Shown here: positions 17,901 to 25,505 of the stretch, in pieces
How the letters are laid out: every line of letters starts with the position of its first letter
How positions within the stretch are numbered: the stretch's first letter is position 1
Assembly: GCF_900447535.1 (NCBI RefSeq)
Contig: NZ_UFXX01000002.1
Location: forward strand, 62,001-126,000
DNA length: 64,000 bases
From: Dermacoccus nishinomiyaensis
GTDB taxonomy: Bacteria > Actinomycetota > Actinomycetes > Actinomycetales > Dermatophilaceae
Direction: 5' to 3'
Position numbers and translations under genes: made by a program
The notes under the pieces: model-generated
What the model was told of the DNA's origin: nothing
Databases searched by the model: none
The model's input: only the letters and a program-made list of their open reading frames with translations

Positions 17901-18336
17901 CATCGTCCGCGTCCTCGCGCGAGCCGTGAGCGGCGTCGTCGGACGACGCGTCGCCATTCTCGTCGTGCTGCGCGTCATCACCGCGACGGCGGCGGCTGCG
18001 CGAACGCGCGGGGCGCGGCTGCTCGTCGGCCTCGTCGTCGCCACCTGCGCGGCCGGCGGGTGCCTCGTCACGCGGCGACTCGTCATCGGCGCGGCGCGAG
18101 CGGCGGGGCACGCGCGTCATCGGGTCGGCGGCCTGGAACACGAGGCCGAACGCGGCGCCGGCGGGCGCGCCCTGGCCCGAGTCGCCATCGGTGACGTCCT
18201 CGTCACCGTCGATGGCCTCGACCTCGACCTCGTCGCTCGTGTCAGCGTCCTGCGCGGGCTCGGCCTGCGGCGCTGTGAAGGGGCTGCCGGCCGCGAACGG
18301 GCTGGCGAAGGGGAATTCAAGATTTTCGGGGGCCAC
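14908..18336 (-). CDS. rne: Ribonuclease E/G
   Basis: A 1142-residue endoribonuclease that initiates mRNA decay and processes rRNA. The first ~310 residues are low complexity, rich in Asp, Arg, Ser and Gly. The S1 domain begins near 360 (MAGNVYLGRVQNVLPSMEAA). The DNase I-like domain carries the metal-binding aspartates in MTVVDVNTG (D623) and VVDFIDM (D667), and the zinc-link cysteines are in CESCQGRG (near 725). An Ala/Ser/Thr/Val-rich tail of about 350 residues follows. I chose GTG at 18334-18336 because a perfect AAGGAGG precedes it; the frame is open further upstream but without such a signal. Confidence 0.95.
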   Translation of the reverse strand: MAPENLEFPFASPFAAGSPFTAPQAEPAQDADTSDEVEVEAIDGDEDVTDGDSGQGAPAGAAFGLVFQAADPMTRVPRRSRRADDESPRDEAPAGRAGGDDEADEQPRPARSRSRRRRGDDAQHDENGDASSDDAAHGSREDADDAGAKQSADTDDNHDANDENDENDDEQTPRRRRRGGRGRRGNKGDDARDGSQAQHDDADDRDSGSKGGNAKHDDAAQGDGSKRDGNAAQDDSSKHDDAQDDAGSRKRTRRRRRSGSGQGSDGDDANTVTKVREPRRAKDEITSIKGSVRLEAKKQRRREGREAGRRRTVITEAEFLARRESVERVMVVREQEGRTQIGVLEDGVLAEHYVSRQEQASSMAGNVYLGRVQNVLPSMEAAFVDIGRGRNAVLYAGEVNWDAAGLDNQPKRIEHALKAGESVLVQVTKDPIGHKGARLTSQISLPGRFVVFVPGNSMTGISRKLPDTERARLKRILKEVVPADAGVIVRTAAEGASEEELRADVERLMKMWERIQAKAETANAPSLLHGEPDLTVRVIRDVFNEDFAKMVVSGERAWNEVHTYISEVAPDLVERLEKWEGDEDVFAEHRIDEQLAKAMDRKVWLPSGGSLVIDRTEAMTVVDVNTGKFVGSGGNLEETVTKNNIEAAEEIVRQLRLRDIGGIIVVDFIDMVLEANRELVVRRLLECLGRDRTKHQVAEVTSLGLVQMTRKRVGAGLVEVFSETCESCQGRGIVIHDHPVENRDINGNDTNRKGRGGRGGRGGRDTPGNGSHGSTGGSNGGQHQGRQDEAGESKAERDNGFAQIAAAAHAAAISAGDKSATSKPVSTASDDDAVMTVSPQDGAGSAEAAPETSAPKKSGTRRSGRVKPRSERVAQAAADASTDAGDVTSAPAANEGAAADIATNGTTVSGSAPADAGSAATATASTAQAPTARRRGSRRAAASTGAPARAGEASVMTVPAASASASTAPSEAFESGTSTSATPSTSAALASSGTDTASTDGPTLGAASTSDAPANATSSAVVTSSAGTTPAPMKRPRRRAGSSAGAPVTLQPVDLSAPASSSAPLTKVAGEDGSASNSTGSTTTSDATTANDTATAHNTATASNTSDAASAAVGEQKAPARKKRARVSSPAGAPAPKAASDD

Positions 18337-18700
18337 GGGGCCCTCCTTCTTCGTCGGCACGACGTGTGCCACAGAAAGACCACCTGGGCCTTGCACGCGC
18401 CGCGGCGCGGATCGTTCGTATCGCCTGCGATCGTTCGTGTCCGCAGGACGGAAGTCGTCTTCTACGTGGCCCGTCGGCTCGCGCTGCGCGCGGCACCGGA
18501 CGTCACGCCGCAGAGCTTCTCGGTCGGCGGCTTCGCATGACGATGCGTCGGCCACCCTCGCGCGATTCGCGGTGCACCGGCTGCGGCTCGCGCCGCATCA
18601 CCTGCGCTCCGACGGCGCGGTCGGAAGGTTCTGCGGGAGCGGCAGGCTCTGTGAGACCTGCACGTTCCATCCGCATTATCGCACAGTCATCGCACGGGTG
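18337..18700 (-). promoter_or_regulatory. Putative promoter and long 5' leader of rne
   Basis: A 469-base gap (18337-18805) holds no convincing gene. A good -10 (GATAAT, 18675-18680, minus strand) would start transcription near 18668 and leave a leader of about 330 bases before the rne GTG. No clear -35 is seen. Long rne leaders mediate autoregulation in E. coli; whether that holds here is inference. I saw no other recognisable RNA element in 18681-18805. Confidence 0.4.
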
Positions 18701-18805
18701 TCGGCAGGCCGGCGGCCTCGTGTCCACATGGCGTCACAGCGCCTCCCCCACGCTGCGCCTCCCGACCGACGCCTCCCGCCCGGGGGCTGCGTTCGGATGG
18801 AGGTC

Positions 18806-19549
18806 TCAGGCGTCGAACGGGTCGATGACGCGGCCGCTGGCTTCGAGGACGCCTTGCGCGAGACGCGTCATGAGCGGCGAACGCGGCACCTGCAGGCCCG
18901 TCAGCTCGGTGAGACCGGTCATGACGTCGATGGGGCGCACCGCGGGCGTCGTGTGCTGGATCGTCATCGTCCAGCGCACGAGGTCACGCCCGTCGGCATC
19001 GCCGGCGCGCACGAGCACGACGTCGGAGGCGAGGATGGCCTGACGCACGTCGAACTCGCGCGCACCCGACTTCGTCATGCGGGTGACGAGCAGCTCGGCG
19101 CGATCCATGAACGTCGCCACGGCGTCGGTGATCTTCTCGAGCGTGACGCCTTCGAAATCGAGCTGCCACACGCTGGCCTGGAGCAGGTCGGCGAGCGCTC
19201 CGGGTGCGGCCTCGACGACGCGCAGCACGGCCATGTCCTGCGGCAACGATTCGTCGAGCGCTGCGCGCAGCGCCTCGAGGTCGCACTGCTGCGTCAACTG
19301 CAGCTGGAAGTACTCGGCCTCGGAGGCGGCCCCCGTCGGCGCGGCGTTCGCGTACGAGATACGCGGGTGCGGGTGGAAGCCTGCGGAGAACGCCATCGGC
19401 ACCCCCGCGCGACGCACGGCACGCTCGAGGGCGCGCTGGAAGTCACGCGTCGAGGAGAAACGCAGACGTCCGCGCTTGGCGTACCTCACCGAGACCTTCT
19501 GGACGGCGGGTGCGGGGGGCGGACCTTCGGGAACTCGCTGACGTGCCAC
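18806..19549 (-). CDS. TIGR03936/DUF2344 radical-SAM-associated protein
   Basis: A 247-residue protein of the family that accompanies, or is fused to, TIGR03960 radical SAM proteins. The opening (VSVRYAKRGRLRFSSTRDF) and AGVPMAFSAGFHPHPRISYA are the conserved core. Its biochemical role is not established; a part in RNA or protein modification together with the radical SAM partner is a common guess. The start is GTG at 19547-19549, preceded seven bases upstream by TAGGCT, which suggests a leaderless transcript. The partner gene (20703-22706) is upstream, but a membrane acyltransferase gene lies between them. Confidence 0.85.
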   Translation of the reverse strand: MARQRVPEGPPPAPAVQKVSVRYAKRGRLRFSSTRDFQRALERAVRRAGVPMAFSAGFHPHPRISYANAAPTGAASEAEYFQLQLTQQCDLEALRAALDESLPQDMAVLRVVEAAPGALADLLQASVWQLDFEGVTLEKITDAVATFMDRAELLVTRMTKSGAREFDVRQAILASDVVLVRAGDADGRDLVRWTMTIQHTTPAVRPIDVMTGLTELTGLQVPRSPLMTRLAQGVLEASGRVIDPFDA

Positions 19550-19556
19550 GAGCACG

Positions 19557-19562
19557 AGCCTA
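19557..19562 (-). promoter_or_regulatory. Leaderless -10 box (TAGGCT)
   Basis: TAGGCT on the minus strand ends seven bases before the GTG at 19549, the same spacing as at several other genes in the window. Confidence 0.5.
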
Positions 19563-19630
19563 CCGTCGACGCAAGGGCGCGCGGATCACCGCACCGTCAC
19601 GCGGCTCGCCGGCACGACGAGGCACGCGAT

Positions 19631-20644
19631 TCAGCGGATGCCGCGGGTGACGGCGGCCGTCGCGCCCTCAAGGGGCCCACGCGACCACGGTTCGCGCGAG
19701 ACCAGCGAGCGCCACGCCATCGGCAACACGAGGGCGCCGACGCACAGGACGCCGACGTTGCCCCACGCGTCGTCGCGTTCGCTGGGATGCAGCTCACGCA
19801 CGTACCAGGCGAGGTAGGCGATCTGCAGGACGTAGACACTCAACGTCATCGACCCCGCGGCGGCGAGCGCCGGCAGGCAGAAGCGCTCCGGCACGACGGC
19901 GAACCAGGCGAGCGCGAATCCCCCGACGAGCAGCGCCTCGAGCACGATCTCGAGGTGACTGCCGTCGTACGGTTCGAACGCGAGGCGCCCCGACGTCTTC
20001 GCCGCCATGAGCAACGCGGCCCCTGCGAGTGCGACGAGGCCCGCCAGGCCCGCGCTCCACGCGGGGACGGCGCGCGTCCAGCGCCACAGCACGATGCCGA
20101 GGCAGGTGAAGACGAGCAGCGTCGTCAGGCGGTAGTGCGGCCCCGCGACCACGACGTCCCACAAACGGTGGCCCACGTCGTCGCCGGCGACGAGAGCCTC
20201 GGTGCTGCGGGTGCGGCCCCAGCTCAGCAGGGCGGGTGCGGCAGCCCAGGACATCGTGGCGATCCCGAGCAGCACCGTGTCGGGCAGCCGCACCAGCAGG
20301 GGCGCGAGCAGCGTCGGCAGGGCGAGGTAGACGAGGACGACGTCGACCTGCGCACCCCACGGCTCGATCCACAACCCGAGCGCGACGAGCACGGCCGCGC
20401 GCACCCCGGCCCGGACGAACGCGACGGTCAGCCCGGCGTTGCCCCGGTCCGCGAGCATCGCGCTGATGCCGATGAGAAGCGCGAACAACGGCGCCGTCGC
20501 AAACTCGGTCAACGCCGCCAGTCGGAACGGGCCGTCGTCCGGGGCGCAGTGGGCGACGAACATCGACACGAGGGCGAGCCCGCGCAGCATGTCGACGCGC
20601 GCATCGCGCCTGTGGACGCCGCGGCGAGCACGTCGTGGGCTCAT
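19631..20644 (-). CDS. DUF1624/DUF418-like membrane acyltransferase
   Basis: A 337-residue polytopic membrane protein with about nine to ten hydrophobic helices. The N-terminal motif RVDMLRGLALVSMFVAHCAP is the signature of the DUF1624 (heparan-alpha-glucosaminide acetyltransferase-like) family, with the catalytic-type histidine after the first helix. The C-terminal part resembles DUF418. Such proteins transfer acyl groups to extracytoplasmic sugars; the substrate here is unknown. The gene sits between the two radical SAM partner genes, which normally are neighbours, so it looks like an insertion in that pair. ATG at 20644 is near the previous gene's end. Confidence 0.7.
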   Translation of the reverse strand: MSPRRARRGVHRRDARVDMLRGLALVSMFVAHCAPDDGPFRLAALTEFATAPLFALLIGISAMLADRGNAGLTVAFVRAGVRAAVLVALGLWIEPWGAQVDVVLVYLALPTLLAPLLVRLPDTVLLGIATMSWAAAPALLSWGRTRSTEALVAGDDVGHRLWDVVVAGPHYRLTTLLVFTCLGIVLWRWTRAVPAWSAGLAGLVALAGAALLMAAKTSGRLAFEPYDGSHLEIVLEALLVGGFALAWFAVVPERFCLPALAAAGSMTLSVYVLQIAYLAWYVRELHPSERDDAWGNVGVLCVGALVLPMAWRSLVSREPWSRGPLEGATAAVTRGIR

Positions 20645-20702
20645 CGGCGTCTCACCGGCGCCCCGTCGAGACGAGTCGCATCGTCATGACGCCGCGCCCA
20701 CG

Positions 20703-22706
20703 TCAGTGCGCGTGGTCAGCGGCGGCCAACTTCTTCGCACCCTCACCGAGGACGGTGAGCGGCAGCAGCGTCTTGCCCGTGGGGCCGATCTGGATGTCGG
20801 TGTCCATCTGCGGGCACACGCCGCAGTCGAAGCACGGCGTCCAGCGGCAGTCGTCGACTTCTTCCTCGGAGAGGGCATCCTGCCAGTCCTGCCACAGCCA
20901 GTCCTTGTCGAGACCGGAGTCGAGGTGATCCCAGGGCAGCACCTCGAGCTCGCCGCGCTCACGCGTCGTGTACCAGTCGACGTCGATCGGGTGCTCGGAG
21001 GCTGCGAAGACCGCGTCGGCCTGCTCCATCCAGCGCTCGTAGCTGAAGTGCTCGCTCCAGCCGTCGAAGCGGCCGCCGTCACGCCACACGGCCTCGATGA
21101 CGGCGCCGACGCGGCGGTCGCCGCGGCTCAGCAGGCCCTCGACGATGCCGGGCTTGCCGTCGTGGTAGCGCATGCCGATGCTCGAACCGAACTTCTTGTC
21201 GGCTCGGATGGCGTCCTTGAGCTTCTTGAGCCGCTCGTCCGTGGCCTCGGCCGACAGCTGAGCGCACCACTGGAACGGCGTGTGCGGCTTCGGTACGAAC
21301 CCGCCGATGGAGACGGTGCAGCGGATGTCCTTGCGGCCGCTCACCTGGCGCCCGGTCTCGATGACGCGGCGCGCCATGTCGGCGATCTGCAGGACGTCCT
21401 CGTCGGTCTCGGTGGGCAGGCCGCACATGAAGTACAGCTTCACCTGACGCCAGCCCGCGCCGTATGCGGCGGCAACGGTGTTGATGAGGTCGTCCTCGGA
21501 GACCATCTTGTTGATGACCTTGCGGATGCGCTCGCTGCCGCCCTCGGGCGCGAACGTCAGACCCGAGCGGCGGCCGTTGCGCGTCAGCTCGTTGGCGAGG
21601 TCGATGTTGAACGCGTCGACGCGCGTCGACGGCAGCGACAGACCCGTCTGCGTGCCCTCGTAGCGGTCGGCGAGGCCCTTGGAGATCTCGGCGATCTCGG
21701 TGTGGTCGGCGGAGCTCAGCGAGAGCAGGCCCACCTCCTCGAAGCCGGTCGCGGCGAGGCCCTTCTCGACCATCTCGCCGATGCCTGTGATCGAACGCTC
21801 GCGCACGGGGCGCGTGATCATGCCGGCCTGGCAGAAACGGCAACCACGCGTGCAGCCGCGGAAGATCTCGACGCTCATCCGCTCGTGGACGGACTCGGCC
21901 ATCGGCACGAGCGGCTGCTTCGGGTAAGGCCACTCGTCGAGATCCATGACGGTGTGCTTCGCGACGCGCCACGGCACACCGTGCGCCTCCTCGCTCAGCA
22001 CGACACGCTGGATGCGCCCGTCGGGCAGGTAGTCGACCTCGTACATCGACGGCACGTAGACGCTGCCCGTGCGCGCGAGTTCGAGCAGCAGCCCGCGACG
22101 CCCGCCGGGGCGCTCGGCGAGCTTCCACTCCTTGATGATGTCGGTGATGAGCAGGACGGCCTCTTCGCCGTCACCGATGACGGCGGCGTCGATGAAGTCG
22201 GCGATCGGCTCGGGGTTGAACGCCGAGTGCCCGCCCGCGAGGACGATCGGGTCGTCGATCGTGCGCTCGTCGGCGTGCAGGGGGATTCCGCCGAGGTCGA
22301 GCGCCGTCAGCATGTTCGTGTAGCCGAGCTCGGTCGAGAACGACATGCCGAGCACGTCGAAGTCGCGCACGCTGCGGTGGCCGTCGACGGTGAACTGCGG
22401 CACGCCCGCCTCACGCATCTTCGCCTCCATGTCCGGCCACATGGAGTAGGTGCGCTCGGCGAGCGCGTCGTCACGCTCGTTGAGCACTTCGTACAGGATC
22501 ATGACGCCCTGGTTGGGCACGCCGACCTCGTAGGCGTCGGGGTACATGAGGGCCCAGCGCGTCGTCAGCTCCTGTCCGTCGGGGCCGTAGCCGCCGCAGT
22601 TCCAGTCCTTGACCTGGGCGTTGAGCTCGCCACCGACGTACTGGATCGGCTTGTTCACCTGCTCCAGCAGCGGCTCGAGATCGTGGAAGACAGACTCACC
22701 AGACAT
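20703..22706 (-). CDS. TIGR03960-type B12-binding-domain radical SAM protein
   Basis: A 667-residue radical SAM protein. The [4Fe-4S]/SAM motif is CTRGCRFCQAGM (CxxxCxxC) in the middle of the protein. Ahead of it is a cobalamin-binding-like Rossmann region (VLNERDDALAERTYSMWPD, VLAGGHSAFNPEPIADF, IGDGEEA). The C-terminal region ends with CFDCGVCPQMDTD, which adds three cysteines that could hold another cluster. The reaction is unknown; the usual partner is the TIGR03936 protein at 18806-19549. I chose ATG at 22706, which has TACCCT seven bases upstream (leaderless pattern); a GTG two codons earlier is the alternative. Confidence 0.88.
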   Translation of the reverse strand: MSGESVFHDLEPLLEQVNKPIQYVGGELNAQVKDWNCGGYGPDGQELTTRWALMYPDAYEVGVPNQGVMILYEVLNERDDALAERTYSMWPDMEAKMREAGVPQFTVDGHRSVRDFDVLGMSFSTELGYTNMLTALDLGGIPLHADERTIDDPIVLAGGHSAFNPEPIADFIDAAVIGDGEEAVLLITDIIKEWKLAERPGGRRGLLLELARTGSVYVPSMYEVDYLPDGRIQRVVLSEEAHGVPWRVAKHTVMDLDEWPYPKQPLVPMAESVHERMSVEIFRGCTRGCRFCQAGMITRPVRERSITGIGEMVEKGLAATGFEEVGLLSLSSADHTEIAEISKGLADRYEGTQTGLSLPSTRVDAFNIDLANELTRNGRRSGLTFAPEGGSERIRKVINKMVSEDDLINTVAAAYGAGWRQVKLYFMCGLPTETDEDVLQIADMARRVIETGRQVSGRKDIRCTVSIGGFVPKPHTPFQWCAQLSAEATDERLKKLKDAIRADKKFGSSIGMRYHDGKPGIVEGLLSRGDRRVGAVIEAVWRDGGRFDGWSEHFSYERWMEQADAVFAASEHPIDVDWYTTRERGELEVLPWDHLDSGLDKDWLWQDWQDALSEEEVDDCRWTPCFDCGVCPQMDTDIQIGPTGKTLLPLTVLGEGAKKLAAADHAH

Positions 22707-22713
22707 GTCCACC

Positions 22714-22719
22714 AGGGTA
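22714..22719 (-). promoter_or_regulatory. Leaderless -10 box (TACCCT)
   Basis: TACCCT on the minus strand ends seven bases before the ATG at 22706. No Shine-Dalgarno sequence is present there. Confidence 0.5.
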
Positions 22720-22762
22720 GTTCGGCCCAGGACGAGCGCCCAATCGTCGCCGGGGCGCCCGC

Positions 22763-23866
22763 TCAGGCGCTGCCCGTCTCACCTCCACGGCGTGACGCCG
22801 CCACGAGCGCGGCGACGAACGCGTCGACGTCCTCGTCGCGGGTGTCGAACGAGCACATCCAGCGCACCTCGCCGCGTGCCTCGTCCCAGTCGTAGAACCG
22901 GTAGCTCTCGCGCAGTCGGTTCGCGACGTCGGCCGGCAGCGTCGCGAAGACGGCGTTGACCTGCGTCGGCTGCGTGAACGCGACCTCACCGAGCGCACCG
23001 CGCGCCTGCTCGGCCTCGATCCCGGCCCGCAGGCGCCGCGCCGCAGCGTTGGCCTGCGTCGCGTTCTCGCGCCACAGCTCACCGTCGTAGAGCGCGAGCA
23101 ACTGCGCGGAGACGAAGCGCATCTTCGACGTCAGCTGCATGAGGAACTTGCGCGAGAACCCGAGCCCCGCACACGCCTCGGGCGTCAGCGCCACGACGGC
23201 CTCGGCGAGCATCGCGCCGTTCTTCGTGCCACCGAGGCTGATGGCGTCGACGCCGGCGTCCGTCGTGATGGCGCGCAGCGGCACCTCCAGCGCGGCGGCG
23301 GCGTTCGACAACCGCGCGCCGTCGAGGTGCACCTTCAGCCCCAATCGGTGCGAGTGTTCGGCGATCGCGGCGATCTCGTCGGGCGTGTAGAGCGTACCCA
23401 GTTCGCTCGACTGCGTGATCGACACGACGCCGGCCTGGGCGCGGTGCTCGTCCCCGAAACCCCATGCCTCGCGGTCGATGAGTTCTGGGGTGAGCTTGCC
23501 GTCCTCGGTCTCGACCGTGAGCAGCTTGAGCCCGCCGGTGCGCTCCGGCGCGCCACCCTCGTCGACATGGATGTGCGCCGTCGTCGCGGCGATGACGGCG
23601 CCCCAGCGCGGCAGCATCGACTGCAGCGCGAGGACGTTCGCGCCCGTGCCGTTGAAGACCGGGTAGGCGATCGCGTCGTCACCGAAGTGGCCCCGCACGA
23701 CCTCCTGCAGCCGCTGCGTGTAGTCGTCCGCACCGTAGGCGCCCTGGTGGCCGCCGTTGGCCGCGGCGAGCGCCTCGACGACGCGGGGGTGCATCCCCGC
23801 GTAGTTGTCGGACGCGAAGTCGCGCCGCGCGGTGTCGTGCAGCGCCTCGAACGGTTCGTGCTTCAT
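22763..23866 (-). CDS. ltaE: Low-specificity L-threonine aldolase (beta-eliminating lyase family)
   Basis: A 367-residue PLP enzyme, fold type I, cleaving L-threonine or allo-threonine to glycine and acetaldehyde. Family features are FASDNYAGMHPRVVEAL, YPVFNGTGANVLAL, HLDGARLSNAAAAL and SLGGTKNGAML, where K is the PLP lysine. I chose ATG at 23864-23866, preceded by GAGGAG six bases upstream; the earlier in-frame ATG (23884) overlaps the DUF6421-like gene by 8 bases and may also be used. Close coupling to that gene suggests a shared function that is not yet known. Confidence 0.88.
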   Translation of the reverse strand: MKHEPFEALHDTARRDFASDNYAGMHPRVVEALAAANGGHQGAYGADDYTQRLQEVVRGHFGDDAIAYPVFNGTGANVLALQSMLPRWGAVIAATTAHIHVDEGGAPERTGGLKLLTVETEDGKLTPELIDREAWGFGDEHRAQAGVVSITQSSELGTLYTPDEIAAIAEHSHRLGLKVHLDGARLSNAAAALEVPLRAITTDAGVDAISLGGTKNGAMLAEAVVALTPEACAGLGFSRKFLMQLTSKMRFVSAQLLALYDGELWRENATQANAAARRLRAGIEAEQARGALGEVAFTQPTQVNAVFATLPADVANRLRESYRFYDWDEARGEVRWMCSFDTRDEDVDAFVAALVAASRRGGETGSA

Positions 23867-23876
23867 CGTCGTCTCC

Positions 23877-25301
23877 TCAGTCATCGCGGCCCGTGATGCC
23901 TCGCGTCGAGGCGATGACGGGCGCCATCTTGCGCTCGAGCGCCTCGAAGAACATCGACAGCGGGAACTCGTCGTCGAGCACCGCGTCGGTGTAGCCCTTC
24001 GGCGGCCCCGCGAGCACCTCGTCGGGCAGCCCGCGCGCCCACACCGACGCCGGGTGCGGCGTCAGAACGGAACGGATCAGCTCGTACGCCGCGAGCCAGT
24101 GCGCGACCTTGGGGCGGTCGATCGAGCGCCAGTACAGCTCGTCGACGGCGTCGGCGAGTTCGATGATGCAGGCGGGCAGGCGCGACCACTCGACCGTGAG
24201 CTTCGAGTCCGTCCAGTTCATCACGCCACGCTGGTGCAGCCACGCGAACAGCAGCTGCCCGCCGAGACCGTCGTAGTTGCGCACACGGCCGCCGGTGAGC
24301 GCGAACCGGAAGATGCGATCGAGCAGGACGGCGTACTGCACGCCGCGCGCATGCGTCAGCGTGTCACGCTCCACGGCGGTCAGGTTCTCCCCCGCGACGA
24401 CGCGCTCGCCGAGACGACGCTCGAGGTCGACGCAGTGACGGAACGCCGTGAGGTCGCAGCGCAACTCCTCGAGCGAGTAGAGGAAGTACGGCATGCGCTG
24501 CTTGATCATGAACGGGTCGAACGGGAGATCGCCGCGCATGTGGCTGCGGTCGTGGATGAGATCCCACATGATGAAGGTCGCCTCGGTGAGCGACTGATCC
24601 TCGAGCATCGCCTGCGCCCCGCTCGGCAGTTCGAGCTTCGTGATGCGCGCGGCTTCGCTGACGACGCGCCGGTAGCGCGCTGCCTCACGGTCCTGGAAGA
24701 TCGCACCCCAGGTGAAGACGGGCGTCTCACGCGTCGCGACGGTCTCCGTGAACAGCACCGCCGAGTTCGTGTCGTAGCCGGAGGTGAAGTCGACGAAGCG
24801 CAGCGGCACGAACAGCGGGTTCTCGTACTCGCGCTCGAGGGTGTCGATGAACTCCGGCCAGATCACCTCGACGAGGACGGCCTCGAGGTGACGGTTCGGC
24901 GAACCGTTCTGGGTGTACATCGGGAACACGACGAGGTGGCGAACGCCGTCCTCGCGCTGGTTCTGCGGGTCGAATGCGACGAGCGAGTCGAGGAAGTCGG
25001 GCACGCCGAAACCGTGGTCGGCCCACCGGCGCAGGTCGACGACGAGCGCGTCGAGGTAGGCGGCGTCGTGCGGGAACGACGGCGCGAGCGCCTCGATCGC
25101 CGTCACGGCGCGCTCGAGCTCGGCGCCTGCGGCGCCGGCGTCAGCCTCGGGGGCGAGAGAGCCGTCCTTGACCTGCATCGCGGCGATGGCCTCGCATGCG
25201 GCCTTGAGCTCGCTCCACGCGGTGGTGTCCTCGACGACCTCGGGCTCCCCGACGACGGCCTTGACCTCACGGGTGGACGTGAGCAGCTGGGCACTGGACA
25301 T
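23877..25301 (-). CDS. DUF6421-like protein, unknown function
   Basis: A 474-residue protein of a conserved actinobacterial family without known function. It has no signal peptide or membrane helix, so it is cytoplasmic. The best-marked region is LIHDRSHMRGDLPFDPF (H250, H254) followed by SLEELRCDLTAFRH (E278, E279, D283). HDxxH plus a downstream acidic EExRxD resembles the zinc site of gluzincin metallopeptidases such as family M49, but with Asp in place of the catalytic Glu; this is my inference. The start ATG at 25301 has GGAGG six bases upstream. Its end runs into the threonine aldolase gene. Confidence 0.65.
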   Translation of the reverse strand: MSSAQLLTSTREVKAVVGEPEVVEDTTAWSELKAACEAIAAMQVKDGSLAPEADAGAAGAELERAVTAIEALAPSFPHDAAYLDALVVDLRRWADHGFGVPDFLDSLVAFDPQNQREDGVRHLVVFPMYTQNGSPNRHLEAVLVEVIWPEFIDTLEREYENPLFVPLRFVDFTSGYDTNSAVLFTETVATRETPVFTWGAIFQDREAARYRRVVSEAARITKLELPSGAQAMLEDQSLTEATFIMWDLIHDRSHMRGDLPFDPFMIKQRMPYFLYSLEELRCDLTAFRHCVDLERRLGERVVAGENLTAVERDTLTHARGVQYAVLLDRIFRFALTGGRVRNYDGLGGQLLFAWLHQRGVMNWTDSKLTVEWSRLPACIIELADAVDELYWRSIDRPKVAHWLAAYELIRSVLTPHPASVWARGLPDEVLAGPPKGYTDAVLDDEFPLSMFFEALERKMAPVIASTRGITGRDD

Positions 25302-25439
25302 GGACAACCTCCGATCGCTGAGTGCGAGCCGATGTAAGCGGCAAAGGGACTTGACGCCCCTCACACTATCGCGAGACGAAGGGTGGTGATGACCTGAGGC
25401 ACACGTGACCTGCGCGGACTCGGCGCGCGTGCGGGCACG

Positions 25440-25482
25440 CGAACGGGGCACCCGGGCGTCATCGGCTCGAATGCCCCGTTCG
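25440..25482 (-). terminator. Hairpin terminator after the acyl-CoA synthetase
   Basis: Arms CGAACGGGGCA and TGCCCCGTTCG form an 11-bp stem with a 21-base loop, 23 bases past the stop at 25506. Confidence 0.6.
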
Positions 25483-25505
25483 TCGGCCCGCGCGGCGGGC
25501 GGGCG

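Noticed and set aside
17035-18540. 500-codon open frame opposite rne rich in Val, Leu, Ala and Arg
   Set aside because: Antisense of the Asp/Arg-rich RNase E arm; apparent hydrophobic stretches are the complement of acidic codons. No start signal or homology.
20439-22895. 818-codon open frame opposite the radical SAM gene
   Set aside because: Complete overlap with a gene that carries CxxxCxxC and family motifs; no signal of its own.
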